Assembly (NCBI GenBank): GCA_022340715.1
Contig: JAJDNK010000075.1
Coordinates: 1-43,144 of the forward strand
DNA length: 43,144 nt
From: a bacterium BMS3Abin03
GTDB taxonomy: Bacteria > Bacteroidota > Ignavibacteria > Ignavibacteriales > Ignavibacteriaceae
Reading direction: 5' to 3'
Part shown: positions 7,503 to 15,939 of the stretch, piece by piece
Layout of the letters: every line of letters starts with the position of its first letter
How positions within the stretch are numbered: position 1 is the stretch's first letter
The notes under the pieces: generated by a model
What the model was told of the DNA's origin: nothing
Database searches by the model: none
The model's input: the letters and a program-made list of their open reading frames with translations, nothing else
Made by a program: the position numbers and the translations under genes

Positions 7503-7748
7503 TTGTTTATAAATGGAAAATTTTACCATTTTTTCAGATTCCTGTGATTCTATGAATTTTTACAACTTTTTAAGGTTCTAAATTTTTGACCTTTTAGCAA
7601 TGATTTCTCATTATCAAGAATACTGTGATATGTTTGTCCCATTGGAATTAACAGATTCCTCCATAAACAGACTTTCTGAGTGGTTAACTGAGAATTGACT
7701 AAATTTGAAAAGAAGTTATCATGATTTTTAATTAAAGCCGATCCTAAA
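7491..7748. promoter_or_regulatory. Divergent control region between cytochrome arm and two-component arm
   Basis: This 258-base spacer separates the receiver/T9SS cytochrome genes from the kinase/NtrC genes. Besides the sigma-54 promoter it holds three dyads: AAATGG-N9-CCATTT at 7511-7531 (centre about 46 bases before the predicted start), AAGGT-N12-ACCTT at 7572-7593 (about 107 before) and GGAAT-N6-ATTCC at 7644-7659 (about 176 before). The last two lie at distances typical of upstream activator sites for NtrC-type proteins. Which, if any, is bound is inference. Confidence 0.45.
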
Positions 7749-9221
7749 ATGTTTAAGACCGTAAAAAGTAAGTTCATTTTCTTTTCAATATTCCTGATTT
7801 TAATTACTACTGTAATACCGGTTTATTTTCTCATCGCTCAACTGCATGCAAATTTTGAAGCCCGTTCCATAGTTATGCTTGATACTACTTTAGACATAGT
7901 TCGATATGGACTGAAGTTTACAATGATGAGTGGTCGTAATGATGACTTACAAAATGTGATTAATGATTTTTCTAAGAAAACAGGAATTTATCACATCAGA
8001 ATATTTGATACTACCGGTAAAATTAATTTTGCATCAGATAAAAAAGAGATTAACAAAAATATTTCCATGGTTTCCACACACACAATTGATTATAAGAATT
8101 TAGATAAAAAAGTGATCGATCTTGAAACGAACGATAATATCTACACAAGTACAGAACCAATTTTTAATGAGAAACCTTGTCAATCCTGCCACTCAGAAAA
8201 AAATATTATCGCTTTCCTTGATATTGATACAGAGCTAACCAGCCCGGAGATAAAATTCTATACTGGTTCGATACATATGTTTTTTTTAGGTTTGGCTGTT
8301 ATTATAATTTTACTGGCGGGTTTATACCTGATATTTAACAAATTCATAAATTCACCCTTAAAAAGACTAGTGAACGCACTTGATAACGTTCAATTGGGTA
8401 ATCTTGATGAGAAAATTGAAATAAACAGCAATGACGAAATAGGGATTGTCTACAAGCACTTTAACGATATGACGGAGAAATTAAAAACATCTACTGATAA
8501 AATTGAACAGATGCATCTTGAAGAATTGCAGAGACTTAACAGGCTAAAAACACTTGGAGAGTTAACTTCTCAAACTGCACACGAAGTAAATAACCATATA
8601 GCAATAATTATGGCAAGAGCGGATTATTTAAATCTCGAATCTAAAAATATTCCCGAACTTGCCAAGTATAATGAAGATTTACAGGTTTTAATCGATCAGA
8701 CCACAAAAATATCTGAGATAACAGGGAACATTTTAAAATACAGCAGGAAAAAAGCTACGGAACTTAAAGAGATTGATCTAATAAAAACTATCGATGAATT
8801 CGTTACAGTTTATACACCTTTGTTGTTAAAGAAAAATATTAAACTAATTACAAATTGTAATCTGAGGAAAGCCACTATTGTAGGAGATTCGATACAAATT
8901 AACCAGATTTTAACAAATCTTGTTATGAATGCTGTAGATGCAATTGGAAATAAAGGTAAAATAGAATTCGAAATTGTGGAAAACGGAACCGGTAAAATAT
9001 CATTAATAATAAATGATGATGGACCGGGGATTTCCACAAATAATCTCAATGAAATTTTTACACCTTTTTTTACAACTAAAAGCTCACAAAACAACACAGG
9101 ATTGGGTTTGTACATCGTAAAGAAAATATGTGAAAATCATAGTGCAGAAATCAGGTGTGAGAGTGATAGAAAAAGGGGAACTTCCTTTATTATTTCATTT
9201 AATAAAATAAAAAAATCATAA
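7749..9221 (+). CDS. Membrane histidine kinase with a c-type heme sensor domain
   Basis: The 490-residue protein has membrane segments at about 10-30 and 176-197 enclosing a 145-residue extracytoplasmic domain. That domain carries one CXXCH site (CQSCH, residues 144-148) near its C-terminal end, in the context EKPCQSCHSEKNI...FLDI. Similar heme-c PAS-like sensor domains are known from Geobacter chemoreceptors and kinases. A HAMP linker follows (about 198-250), then a HisKA dimerisation domain with His 278 (TAHEVNN) and an ATPase domain with N box (NQILTNLVMNAVDA), G1 (DDGPGI), F box (FTPFFTTK) and G2 (GLGLYIVKK). All catalytic boxes are present. It overlaps the NtrC-type partner gene by one base. 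It probably senses redox state or a heme ligand in the periplasm and controls the divergent cytochrome genes. The ligand is not predictable. Confidence 0.93.
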   Translation: MFKTVKSKFIFFSIFLILITTVIPVYFLIAQLHANFEARSIVMLDTTLDIVRYGLKFTMMSGRNDDLQNVINDFSKKTGIYHIRIFDTTGKINFASDKKEINKNISMVSTHTIDYKNLDKKVIDLETNDNIYTSTEPIFNEKPCQSCHSEKNIIAFLDIDTELTSPEIKFYTGSIHMFFLGLAVIIILLAGLYLIFNKFINSPLKRLVNALDNVQLGNLDEKIEINSNDEIGIVYKHFNDMTEKLKTSTDKIEQMHLEELQRLNRLKTLGELTSQTAHEVNNHIAIIMARADYLNLESKNIPELAKYNEDLQVLIDQTTKISEITGNILKYSRKKATELKEIDLIKTIDEFVTVYTPLLLKKNIKLITNCNLRKATIVGDSIQINQILTNLVMNAVDAIGNKGKIEFEIVENGTGKISLIINDDGPGISTNNLNEIFTPFFTTKSSQNNTGLGLYIVKKICENHSAEIRCESDRKRGTSFIISFNKIKKS

Positions 9222-10594
9222 TGAAAAAAATTCTTATCATTGACGACGAAGTTGAAATGCTGAAAAGCCTGGATAAGATTCTATCGCACAGGAAGGATTT
9301 TGAACTTACCTTAACAGATAATTCCATTACAGGTAATGAATTAGTTCAAACAAAAAAATTCGATCTGATAATTTCTGATTTGAAAATGAAAGAAATATCC
9401 GGGATAGATATTTTAAAAAATGCTCTGAACAACTTCCCGGAATCTAAGGTAATAATGATTTCTGGTTATGGCACAATTGAAGCCAGCGTCGATGCTATGC
9501 GCCAAGGGGCTTTTGATTTTCTTGAAAAACCGTTCACATCAAAAAAATTGTTTGATTGTATAGACAGGGCATTTGAAGAAGAAGGCGTCAAGGAAAGCGA
9601 ATCAGTACTTGAAGATGAAGTACAAACCCCATTTGAAGGAATTGTTTATAAAAGTGATATTTTCAAGAAGGTTCTTGATATAGTTAAAAAAGTCGCTCCC
9701 GGTTCAATGAATGTTATCATTACCGGTGAAAGCGGGACAGGTAAAGAATTAATTGCACGTGCAATTCATAAATTAAGCAAGAGTAAGAATGATCCTTTTG
9801 TTCCTGTAAACTGCGGTGCCTTACCGGAAAGTCTGTTTGAAAGTGAATTATTTGGTCACGAAAGAGGGGCATTTACAGGCGCAGTTAAAACTAAACCCGG
9901 ATTACTTGAGTTTGCTAATAACGGCACTTTTTTTCTCGATGAAATCGGTGAGTTGACTCCTTCTTTACAGGTAAAATTATTGCGAATGCTTGAAGATAAA
10001 AAAATAAGAAGAGTAGGCGGACAGAATGAAATAAGTATAGATGTAAGAATTATTTCTGCATCAAACCGAAATTTAAAACAAGCTGTGAAGGACAAATTAT
10101 TCCGGGAAGATTTGTTTTACAGACTAAGTACAATCCAGATTGACCTACCACCGTTAAGAGACAGAGTTGACGATATCATTCCAATCGCAAAACATTTTGT
10201 TAAAGAAATGTGCGAGAAGGAAGATGTACCAGTTCGAAGGTTTTCACACGATGCAGAAAATCTTATGAAACAGTATCCATGGCCGGGCAATATTCGTGAG
10301 TTACAGAACGTTATAGGCAGAATACTTTATCTTTGTTCGGACCAGATCATAATGGCAAAAGATCTTCCTATATCATCAAATCAGCGGGAAAGCCAGGATG
10401 ATGAGGCACTGAATATGAATTATAAAGATGCAAAAGATAAAATCCTGGAAAAATTTGAGATTGATTATTTAACCTACCATTTGAAAAAACATGCTGGAAA
10501 TATTTCCCATACAGCTGAGGCATGTGGAATAGACAGGAGAACGATACACAGGCTGGTGAAACAGTATAACATTATATATAAAGACAGCGATTAA
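9221..10594 (+). CDS. NtrC-family sigma-54-dependent response regulator
   Basis: The 457-residue protein has the full NtrC layout. The receiver domain (1-120) has acidic DDE at 8-10, phosphoacceptor Asp 53, Ser 81 and Lys 103. The AAA+ domain (about 138-375) has Walker A GESGTGKE at 169-176, the sigma-54 contact loop GAFTGA at 216-221, Walker B FFLDEIGEL and sensor Arg residues. A Fis-type helix-turn-helix follows at about 436-456 (NISHTAEACGIDRRTIHRL). GAFTGA shows that it activates sigma-54 holoenzyme. Its ATG lies in TAATG with the stop of the kinase gene, so the two are coupled and form one two-component system. The obvious target is the sigma-54 promoter 1.7 kb away in the divergent spacer, in front of the receiver and T9SS cytochrome genes. 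Confidence 0.96.
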   Translation: MKKILIIDDEVEMLKSLDKILSHRKDFELTLTDNSITGNELVQTKKFDLIISDLKMKEISGIDILKNALNNFPESKVIMISGYGTIEASVDAMRQGAFDFLEKPFTSKKLFDCIDRAFEEEGVKESESVLEDEVQTPFEGIVYKSDIFKKVLDIVKKVAPGSMNVIITGESGTGKELIARAIHKLSKSKNDPFVPVNCGALPESLFESELFGHERGAFTGAVKTKPGLLEFANNGTFFLDEIGELTPSLQVKLLRMLEDKKIRRVGGQNEISIDVRIISASNRNLKQAVKDKLFREDLFYRLSTIQIDLPPLRDRVDDIIPIAKHFVKEMCEKEDVPVRRFSHDAENLMKQYPWPGNIRELQNVIGRILYLCSDQIIMAKDLPISSNQRESQDDEALNMNYKDAKDKILEKFEIDYLTYHLKKHAGNISHTAEACGIDRRTIHRLVKQYNIIYKDSD

Positions 10595-10681
10595 TAATTC
10601 CACTTATTTTATCTTTCCATAATTCATTCCTTAATATTATAATTGTAAAAAAGAAAGCAGATATTTTCTAAAAGGATAACA

Positions 10682-11128
10682 ATGAAATTTATCACTGGTA
10701 TAATCTTATCGATATTCCTAGTAGCGACTGCTCTATCACAAGTTGATAGTATTTATCATTGGAAGAAACTTGATACTGAGAATAAAAAAAAGATATGGTA
10801 TGATGTTTCATCAATTGATACAATAAAAGGTGACAAATTCGATATTTGGGTTCTGGAAGTTCATACCCCTCCTATGAAATCGGAAGGAATTGAAGGTGAA
10901 ATTTATCGTTCAAAAATTCTGTATGCAGTTAATCTCGCAACTGTAAGGTACGGGATTATGAAGATCAGGTATTATGATGTGAAAAACAAAGAGCTTTATG
11001 CATTTGATTACGATACACCTCCACCGCCTACAGATGCATTACGTTATCCATATCCGGTGTTTGAAGAATCACCAATATATCTTATTATTAAAGAACTGTT
11101 TAAATACAAGAAAGGATTAGGAAATTAA
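10682..11128 (+). CDS. Small secreted protein, surface-adhesin-E-like
   Basis: The 148-residue product has a Sec signal peptide (residues 1-19, ending ALSQ) and a mature part beginning YHWKKLDTENKKKIWYDVSSID. The layout W-x-K...YDVSSID...D-x-W-x-L...KILYAVNLATVRYGIMKIRYYD recalls small periplasmic or surface proteins of the adhesin-E-like family (PF16747). In many genomes these occur as short orphans with an unknown role. A ribosome site (AAAGGATAAC) precedes the ATG. No cysteine, heme motif or metal site is seen. The SET-domain gene follows after 2 bases and may be co-transcribed. The family assignment is a weak pattern match and function is not assigned. Confidence 0.6.
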   Translation: MKFITGIILSIFLVATALSQVDSIYHWKKLDTENKKKIWYDVSSIDTIKGDKFDIWVLEVHTPPMKSEGIEGEIYRSKILYAVNLATVRYGIMKIRYYDVKNKELYAFDYDTPPPPTDALRYPYPVFEESPIYLIIKELFKYKKGLGN

Positions 11129-11130
11129 TA

Positions 11131-11535
11131 TTGGAAAATCTTGATTACGAAGAATTCGTTTTTGTGGAAGAGTCGGATATTCATGGAAAAGGAATATTCA
11201 TTTCTACAGATATTCCCAGGGGTAAAAAGATTCTAAGTATAAAGGGTGAATTGATTGATGGCAATGAATGTATGCGCCGCGAAGATGAAGAAGATAATGT
11301 TTACATATTCTGGAATTACGAAGACATGTACATTGATACGGCTATGACTGATAAAATAAAATACATAAATCATAACTGTGATTTTAACTGCGATATTGTT
11401 GATGAAAAAAAGAACGGACTTAAGCTTATTGCTTACAAAGATATCAAAGCCGGCGAAGAGTTAACAATCGATTATGGATATGAAGATATTTACGAAGAAT
11501 GTTCCTGTAACTTATGCATTAACGAAATTGAATAG
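11131..11535 (+). CDS. SET-domain protein with post-SET zinc motif
   Basis: The 134-residue protein is essentially one SET domain, the fold of lysine methyltransferases. It shows HGKGIF (18-23), INHNCDFNC (79-87, the counterpart of NHSCxPN, the S-adenosylmethionine-binding pseudoknot strand) and GEELTIDYGY (108-117, the catalytic Tyr region). It ends with a post-SET CSCNLC (CxCxxC), which together with the Cys in the NHNC segment can complete the zinc cluster of eukaryotic-type SET enzymes. The start is TTG with AGGA about 9 bases upstream. No pre-SET or SET-I extension is evident, so it is a minimal version. Substrate is unknown; bacterial SET proteins may methylate DNA-binding or ribosomal proteins. 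It closely follows a small secreted-protein gene. Confidence 0.88.
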   Translation: MENLDYEEFVFVEESDIHGKGIFISTDIPRGKKILSIKGELIDGNECMRREDEEDNVYIFWNYEDMYIDTAMTDKIKYINHNCDFNCDIVDEKKNGLKLIAYKDIKAGEELTIDYGYEDIYEECSCNLCINEIE

Positions 11536-11572
11536 AATATTAAAACGTCAAAACGTTAAAGCTCCAATACAG

Positions 11573-13042
11573 CTATTTCCCTATTTTTGCTAATTCCTCC
11601 ACCAATTTTTTTAGCAAACGATAAAATTTATCTACCGTTTCAATATTAACCCGCTCCGTTGGCGAATGTGCGTTCTGAATAGTAGGACCAAAAGAAATCA
11701 TTTCCATTCCAGGATTTTTGGTTTCCAGAATACCGCATTCTAATCCTGCATGTATTGCCTTTATTTGGGGTTCCTTATCAAATAAACTGTTGAACACCTC
11801 TTTGGATACCTTTAATAATGTAGAATCCAAATCAGGTTCCCAGCCTGGATAACCATCACCGATATCAATATCCGCACTTGCTAACCTGAATACAGATGCA
11901 ATGCTTTCAGAAATATAATCTTTCTGTGTTGTGCTTGAACTTCTTTGACTGGTTCCTATCCGCAAATTGTCATTGAACGATTTAATAGTAGCGAGATTTG
12001 TAGACGTGTCAACCAAACCAGGAATGTTATGATTCATAGATATTACACCATTCGGTAATGCCAGGATAACATCGATAATACTTGTTGAAAATTTTCTAGT
12101 ATATACTTTGTTAAAATCACTACTATCTTCTTCAAATCTTATTCTTAATCCATCATCAACAGATTTATATTCTTTTAGTACTTTCTTTTGAAAATCAGCT
12201 ATCAGTTTCTTAACATTGTTGGAATGTGATTTATCCATGGATAATACTGCTTCCGCATCTCTTGGAATAGCATTACGTAAACTTCCACCACCGAGATTCG
12301 CTATTCTATAATCAAATTTGTCCAGTTTTTTTAATGTTCTGCCTAAAAGTTTTATAGCATTTCCTCTTCCGTGAATGATATCCAAACCGGAATGTCCGCC
12401 TTTCAAACCATCAACAACTAATTTATAAGAAGACCAGGCAGGATTCACTTTTTCCTGTTTCGTAGCAAATGTTGCTACGGTATCTATTCCTCCCGCACAG
12501 CCAATATAAAATGCCCCATCTTCTTCAGAATCCAAATTTAAGAGCATCTTACCGGTAATAAATCCGGGTTCAAGATTCGTTGCACCGGTTAAACCGGTTT
12601 CCTCATCTACAGTCATTAATATTTCCAGGGGACCGTGAACAACATCTTTATCTGTTACCATTGCAAGTGAAGCAGCAATACCAATTCCGTTATCGCTTCC
12701 TAAAGTAGTTCCATCTGCAATAACCCAACCGTCTTTAACACTCACTTTAATTGGATCGTTCTCAAAATCATGTTTTATATCCCTGTTCTTTTCACAAACC
12801 ATGTCGACATGCCCCTGAAGCACAATGGTTGGTGCATTTTCATAACCTGGAGTAGCTGGAACATTTGCAAGAATGTTTCCTATTCTATCCTCTTTATACT
12901 TTACATTTAATTCCGACAGAAGCTTTTTAAGATAAGCCCTTATTTTTTCTTCTTTTTTGGAAGGACGGGGAACTTGAGTTATTTCATAAAATCTTTTCCA
13001 TAAATGATTAGGTTTGAGAAGGGAGACTTCATTTTCAGTCAT
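11573..13042 (-). CDS. pepD: Aminoacyl-histidine dipeptidase (M20 family)
   Basis: About 489 residues, the usual length for PepD (cytosolic nonspecific dipeptidase), which cleaves Xaa-His and a range of other dipeptides in the cytoplasm. Metal-ligand motifs of the M20 family are present, numbered from the upstream TTG: GHVDMVCEK (His 80, Asp 82), GSDNGIG (bridging Asp 119), the catalytic Glu in TVDEETG, LNLDSEE (Asp 173), and the C-terminal His in NAHSPTERV. A lid domain (about 190-400) carries GGHSGLDI and GGGSLRNAIPRDA. The frame extends to a TTG at 13048, but the ATG at 13042 is the likelier start. It is convergent with the SET gene. A 20-bp near-perfect palindrome lies about 50-70 bases upstream and could be its operator. 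Confidence 0.95.
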   Translation of the reverse strand: MTENEVSLLKPNHLWKRFYEITQVPRPSKKEEKIRAYLKKLLSELNVKYKEDRIGNILANVPATPGYENAPTIVLQGHVDMVCEKNRDIKHDFENDPIKVSVKDGWVIADGTTLGSDNGIGIAASLAMVTDKDVVHGPLEILMTVDEETGLTGATNLEPGFITGKMLLNLDSEEDGAFYIGCAGGIDTVATFATKQEKVNPAWSSYKLVVDGLKGGHSGLDIIHGRGNAIKLLGRTLKKLDKFDYRIANLGGGSLRNAIPRDAEAVLSMDKSHSNNVKKLIADFQKKVLKEYKSVDDGLRIRFEEDSSDFNKVYTRKFSTSIIDVILALPNGVISMNHNIPGLVDTSTNLATIKSFNDNLRIGTSQRSSSTTQKDYISESIASVFRLASADIDIGDGYPGWEPDLDSTLLKVSKEVFNSLFDKEPQIKAIHAGLECGILETKNPGMEMISFGPTIQNAHSPTERVNIETVDKFYRLLKKLVEELAKIGK

Positions 13043-13092
13043 ATTCAAAATCCGGAATATTCAACAAAACATTTAATTTTAATCATTCTAAT

Positions 13093-13112
13093 ATAGAAAT
13101 ACGTGTTTCTAT
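13093..13112. promoter_or_regulatory. 20-bp palindrome upstream of pepD
   Basis: The sequence ATAGAAATACGTGTTTCTAT is its own reverse complement except for one base pair (T versus G flanking the central ACGT). It lies 51-70 bases upstream of the pepD ATG, in the pepD-clpS gap. Size and symmetry suit a dimeric repressor or activator site. No regulator is assigned. Confidence 0.4.
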
Positions 13113-13152
13113 TAACAATGTTTTTCAGTTTGACTTGTGAGGGTATGAACTA

Positions 13153-13497
13153 TCAGGTAACAATTTGAGTGTGAAGAGCAATTTCTTCGAGAACTGATGA
13201 GACTTTTAAACAATCTTTAAATCCCCCATTGTAAATTACGGACATCCCTTTAATATGCGTTTCAAATGCTTTTTTACTTGCTTCATCGAAAGAGCAGCGT
13301 ATAGCCTTGACTATCTGCATAATAACTTCATCAAAGGTATGCCAGTCATCATTATACAAGATAACTTTGCTTTCCAAACCTATGCTTACATCTACATCTT
13401 CCGATATTTCAATGTCAGGGGTTTCTTTAACCGGTATTTCCATAACAGAATTTAAAAAATCGTTTGCTGAATTTAAAGATAAATATTTCAATTCCAT
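13153..13497 (-). CDS. clpS: ClpS-like adaptor of the Clp protease
   Basis: The 114-residue protein has an N-terminal extension (1-42, acidic) and a ClpS core (43-112): VILYNDDWHTFDEVI holds the NDD substrate-pocket motif (49-51), ETHIKG holds the His that contacts the N-degron amino group (His 81), and the chain ends VSSVLEEIALHTQI. ClpS hands N-degron proteins to the ClpAP or ClpCP unfoldase in the cytoplasm. The NDDWHTFDEV form differs from the enterobacterial NDDYTPMEFV but resembles adaptors from the Bacteroidetes side. The N-terminal extension, needed for delivery in known ClpS, is longer than usual. It stands alone, divergent from etfBA, with no clp protease gene in view. Confidence 0.85.
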   Translation of the reverse strand: MELKYLSLNSANDFLNSVMEIPVKETPDIEISEDVDVSIGLESKVILYNDDWHTFDEVIMQIVKAIRCSFDEASKKAFETHIKGMSVIYNGGFKDCLKVSSVLEEIALHTQIVT

Positions 13498-13587
13498 TCA
13501 TTTATATTTGACTTAAATTTAATTGATTTTGATAGAGGTCTGTCTTTATATTTTGAAAGTTGATAATCAAATTATAAAGGAGTTTAA

Positions 13588-14340
13588 ATGAAAATAGCAG
13601 TATGTGTTAGCCACGTACCTGATACTGCTACCAAGGTAAAAGTTGGAGAAAACGGGAAAACGATCGATCCAAACGGTGTTACGTATATCATAAATCCTTA
13701 TGATGAATTTGCTGTAGAAGAAGCACTAAAAATGAAAGAAAAACTGGGAGATAACAGCGAAATAATCGTAATTTCTGTTGGATCCGATAAGGCAAAAGAA
13801 ACAATAAGAAAAGCTCTTGCGATGGGTGCTGATACCGGAATATTGCTTAAAACTGAGAATGATAATGATTCGATCGGAATCGCAAAAGTCCTATCGAATG
13901 AAATTAAATCGCAAGGATGTGAACTGGTATTCTGCGGAAAACAATCCGTTGATTATGATAATACAATTACCGGGCAACTTATTGCAGAAATGCTTGGATA
14001 TTCGTGTATTACTGTTGTTGTCAAGTTAGATATTGATGGGAACAAAGTTAAAGCTGAAAGAGAAATTGAAGGCGGAAGAGAAGTTGTTGAATCTGAGCTG
14101 CCAACTGTAATTACAGCACAAAAGGGATTGAATGAACCAAGATATGCCTCATTAAAAGGAATCATGGCTGCAAAGAAAAAAACAATTGAAGAAAAACCGG
14201 TTGAATTATCGGATAAAACAATTGAAGTTTTAAATATGTATTTACCCGAACCTAAGAAGCCCGGAAGAATACTGGGAACAGATAGTTCTGCTGTTCCGGA
14301 GCTTGTAAAATTACTTCGGGAAGAAGCAAAGGTTATTTAA
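13588..14340 (+). CDS. etfB: Electron transfer flavoprotein, beta subunit
   Basis: The 250-residue protein matches EtfB in length and features: N-terminal KIAVCVSHVPDT, the YIINPYDEFAVEEALKMKE segment, the nucleotide-binding ALAMGADTGILL and GKQSVDYDNTITGQ, and the LPTVITAQKGLNEPRYASLKGIMAAKKK stretch. EtfAB is a cytoplasmic heterodimer carrying FAD (and AMP in classic forms) that accepts electrons from acyl-CoA and other dehydrogenases. The ribosome site AAAGGAG lies 5 bases before the ATG. etfA follows after 8 bases, so they form an operon. No ETF-quinone oxidoreductase or acyl-CoA dehydrogenase is next to it. Nothing in the sequence points to the bifurcating type with certainty. Confidence 0.96.
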   Translation: MKIAVCVSHVPDTATKVKVGENGKTIDPNGVTYIINPYDEFAVEEALKMKEKLGDNSEIIVISVGSDKAKETIRKALAMGADTGILLKTENDNDSIGIAKVLSNEIKSQGCELVFCGKQSVDYDNTITGQLIAEMLGYSCITVVVKLDIDGNKVKAEREIEGGREVVESELPTVITAQKGLNEPRYASLKGIMAAKKKTIEEKPVELSDKTIEVLNMYLPEPKKPGRILGTDSSAVPELVKLLREEAKVI

Positions 14341-14348
14341 GGAATTTT

Positions 14349-15323
14349 ATGGCAAATAAAATATTAGCAGTACTTGAACAAAGAGAAGGAATATTAAAAA
14401 AATCGGCATTCGAGGTTGTAAGTGCTGTAAGAAATTTAGCTGAGCAGCTAAACCTTGAACCAGAAGCAGTAGTTGTTGGCGATAATGTTTCAAACATTGA
14501 AGAAATTGCAGTTTATGGATTAAACAAAATTGTTCAATTTAAAAATACGGACCTGGCTGATTATTCATCCAGCGGTTACAAAGAAGTTGTTGCTGGTTAT
14601 GCTAAAGAAACAGATGCCGATTATATTATCCTTTCAAATACTGCCCTCGGCAAAGATCTGGCGCCAAGAATTGCAGTCGGAATTGATGCTGGATGCATGA
14701 TCGATTGCATTAATTTGGATGCTACTTCAGGAGAATTAATTGCAACCCGCCCAATTTACGCCGGTAAGGCTTTGATAGATATTAAATGTAATACTGCAAA
14801 AAAAGTCATTACAATCAGACCAAATGTTATAAAAGCACAGCCAGTTGAAAACCCGAATTCTCCGACTATTACAGTTAAAGAAGTAACATCACCAAATCTT
14901 AAAACAAGAGTTGTAGAATTTAAAAAATCAGAAGGTAAGCTTGATGTTGCAGAAGCAGATATTATTGTTTCAGGCGGAAGAGGAATGAAAGCTCCTGAAA
15001 ATTTCCATCTGATTGAAGAGCTCGCTGAGAGCCTCGGTGGTGCAGTTGGTGCATCCCGCGCTGTAGTTGACGCAGGCTGGAGATCGCATCGCGAACAAGT
15101 AGGACAAACAGGTAAAACCGTATCACCTACTTTGTATATCGCCTGCGGAATTTCAGGTGCAGTACAGCACCTCGCAGGAATGTCTTCATCGAAATATATC
15201 GTTGCAATAAATAAAGATAAAGACGCACCTATTTTTACAGTTGCAGATTATGGTATAGCCGGAGATACGCTGGAGGTTATTCCGGCACTCATTGATGAAA
15301 TCAATAAAGTTAAAAGCAATTAA
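14349..15323 (+). CDS. etfA: Electron transfer flavoprotein, alpha subunit
   Basis: At 324 residues this is a full-length EtfA. The C-terminal FAD domain carries the family signature: GGRGMKAPENF, GGAVGASRAVVDAGW, EQVGQTGKTVSPTLYIACGISGAVQH, then IVAINKDKDAPIFTVADYGIAGD. It binds the redox FAD and partners with EtfB encoded 8 bases upstream. The complex acts in the cytoplasm, moving electrons from dehydrogenases to the quinone pool. The nuclease gene begins 11 bases downstream and is probably part of the same transcript, although it has no evident functional link. Confidence 0.97.
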   Translation: MANKILAVLEQREGILKKSAFEVVSAVRNLAEQLNLEPEAVVVGDNVSNIEEIAVYGLNKIVQFKNTDLADYSSSGYKEVVAGYAKETDADYIILSNTALGKDLAPRIAVGIDAGCMIDCINLDATSGELIATRPIYAGKALIDIKCNTAKKVITIRPNVIKAQPVENPNSPTITVKEVTSPNLKTRVVEFKKSEGKLDVAEADIIVSGGRGMKAPENFHLIEELAESLGGAVGASRAVVDAGWRSHREQVGQTGKTVSPTLYIACGISGAVQHLAGMSSSKYIVAINKDKDAPIFTVADYGIAGDTLEVIPALIDEINKVKSN

Positions 15324-15334
15324 TCGGAATTGAT

Positions 15335-15928
15335 TTGGAAAAATTACAATGTGAAATATTAGGTTTATCCTCTAGTCCATCTACAGGAGGAGCATATGCA
15401 ATTTTGCTAAAAGAGTTAGATGGTAATCGTCGTTTACCGATCATCATCGGTGCATTTGAAGCACAGGCAATTGCATTGGAAATAGAGGGAATAAAACCAC
15501 CAAGACCATTAACACATGATTTATTAAAACAAATAACAGAAAATCTTGGGGCAACTGTAATAGAAGTTATTGTTGATGAGCTAAGAGAAAATACTTTTTA
15601 TGCCAAAGTGATTCTTGAAGTAGCAGGACTTTCTCAGGAAGTAGATGCGAGACCAAGCGATGCTATTGCCCTTGCAGTAAGAACCGGTGCCCCTATTTTT
15701 GTGGTTAACAATGTAATGGATGCTGCAGCATTTGTTCCTTCAGAGGAATCAGAAAAAGATGAAATGTCCGGTATAGTTCCTGATTCGGACAAAACCAAAA
15801 AACCTTTAACAAAAGAAGCAAAGTTAGCTGTACTTCAAAATAAGCTAAGGGAAGCCATAGACAGTGAAGAATACGAAAGAGCGGCTAAAATAAGGGATGA
15901 TATTAAAAGATTAACCAGCAATAATTAA
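15335..15928 (+). CDS. Bifunctional nuclease family protein with UVR motif
   Basis: The first 130 residues form a BFN (DUF151) domain: RRLPIIIGAFEAQAIALEIEG, RPLTHDLL and VDARPSDAIALAVRTGAPIFV, all hallmarks of this family, which includes plant and bacterial proteins reported to have nuclease activity. Residues of about 160-195 (AVLQNKLREAIDSEEYERAAKIRDDIKRL) form a UvrB/UvrC-type helical hairpin, a common fusion in this group. The start is TTG at 15335, and the etfA stop lies 11 bases before it. The convergent DUF2851 gene ends 11 bases away. The enzymatic role in this organism is not established. Confidence 0.92.
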   Translation: MEKLQCEILGLSSSPSTGGAYAILLKELDGNRRLPIIIGAFEAQAIALEIEGIKPPRPLTHDLLKQITENLGATVIEVIVDELRENTFYAKVILEVAGLSQEVDARPSDAIALAVRTGAPIFVVNNVMDAAAFVPSEESEKDEMSGIVPDSDKTKKPLTKEAKLAVLQNKLREAIDSEEYERAAKIRDDIKRLTSNN

Positions 15929-15939
15929 TAACCTGGCTA

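Noticed and set aside
7550..7777. Open frame of 75 codons on the minus strand in the divergent spacer
   Set aside because: It overlaps the kinase start on the opposite strand, has no family resemblance and no ribosome site, and covers the region expected to hold control sites.
11542..11560. Small dyad AACGT-CAAA-ACGTT between the SET gene and pepD as a terminator
   Set aside because: The stem is only 5 bp and there is no T-run on either strand.
13540..13587. Bacteroidetes-type promoter (TAnnTTTG) upstream of etfB
   Set aside because: TATATTTTG is close, but the spacing is off by one and no matching -33 TTTG is placed correctly.
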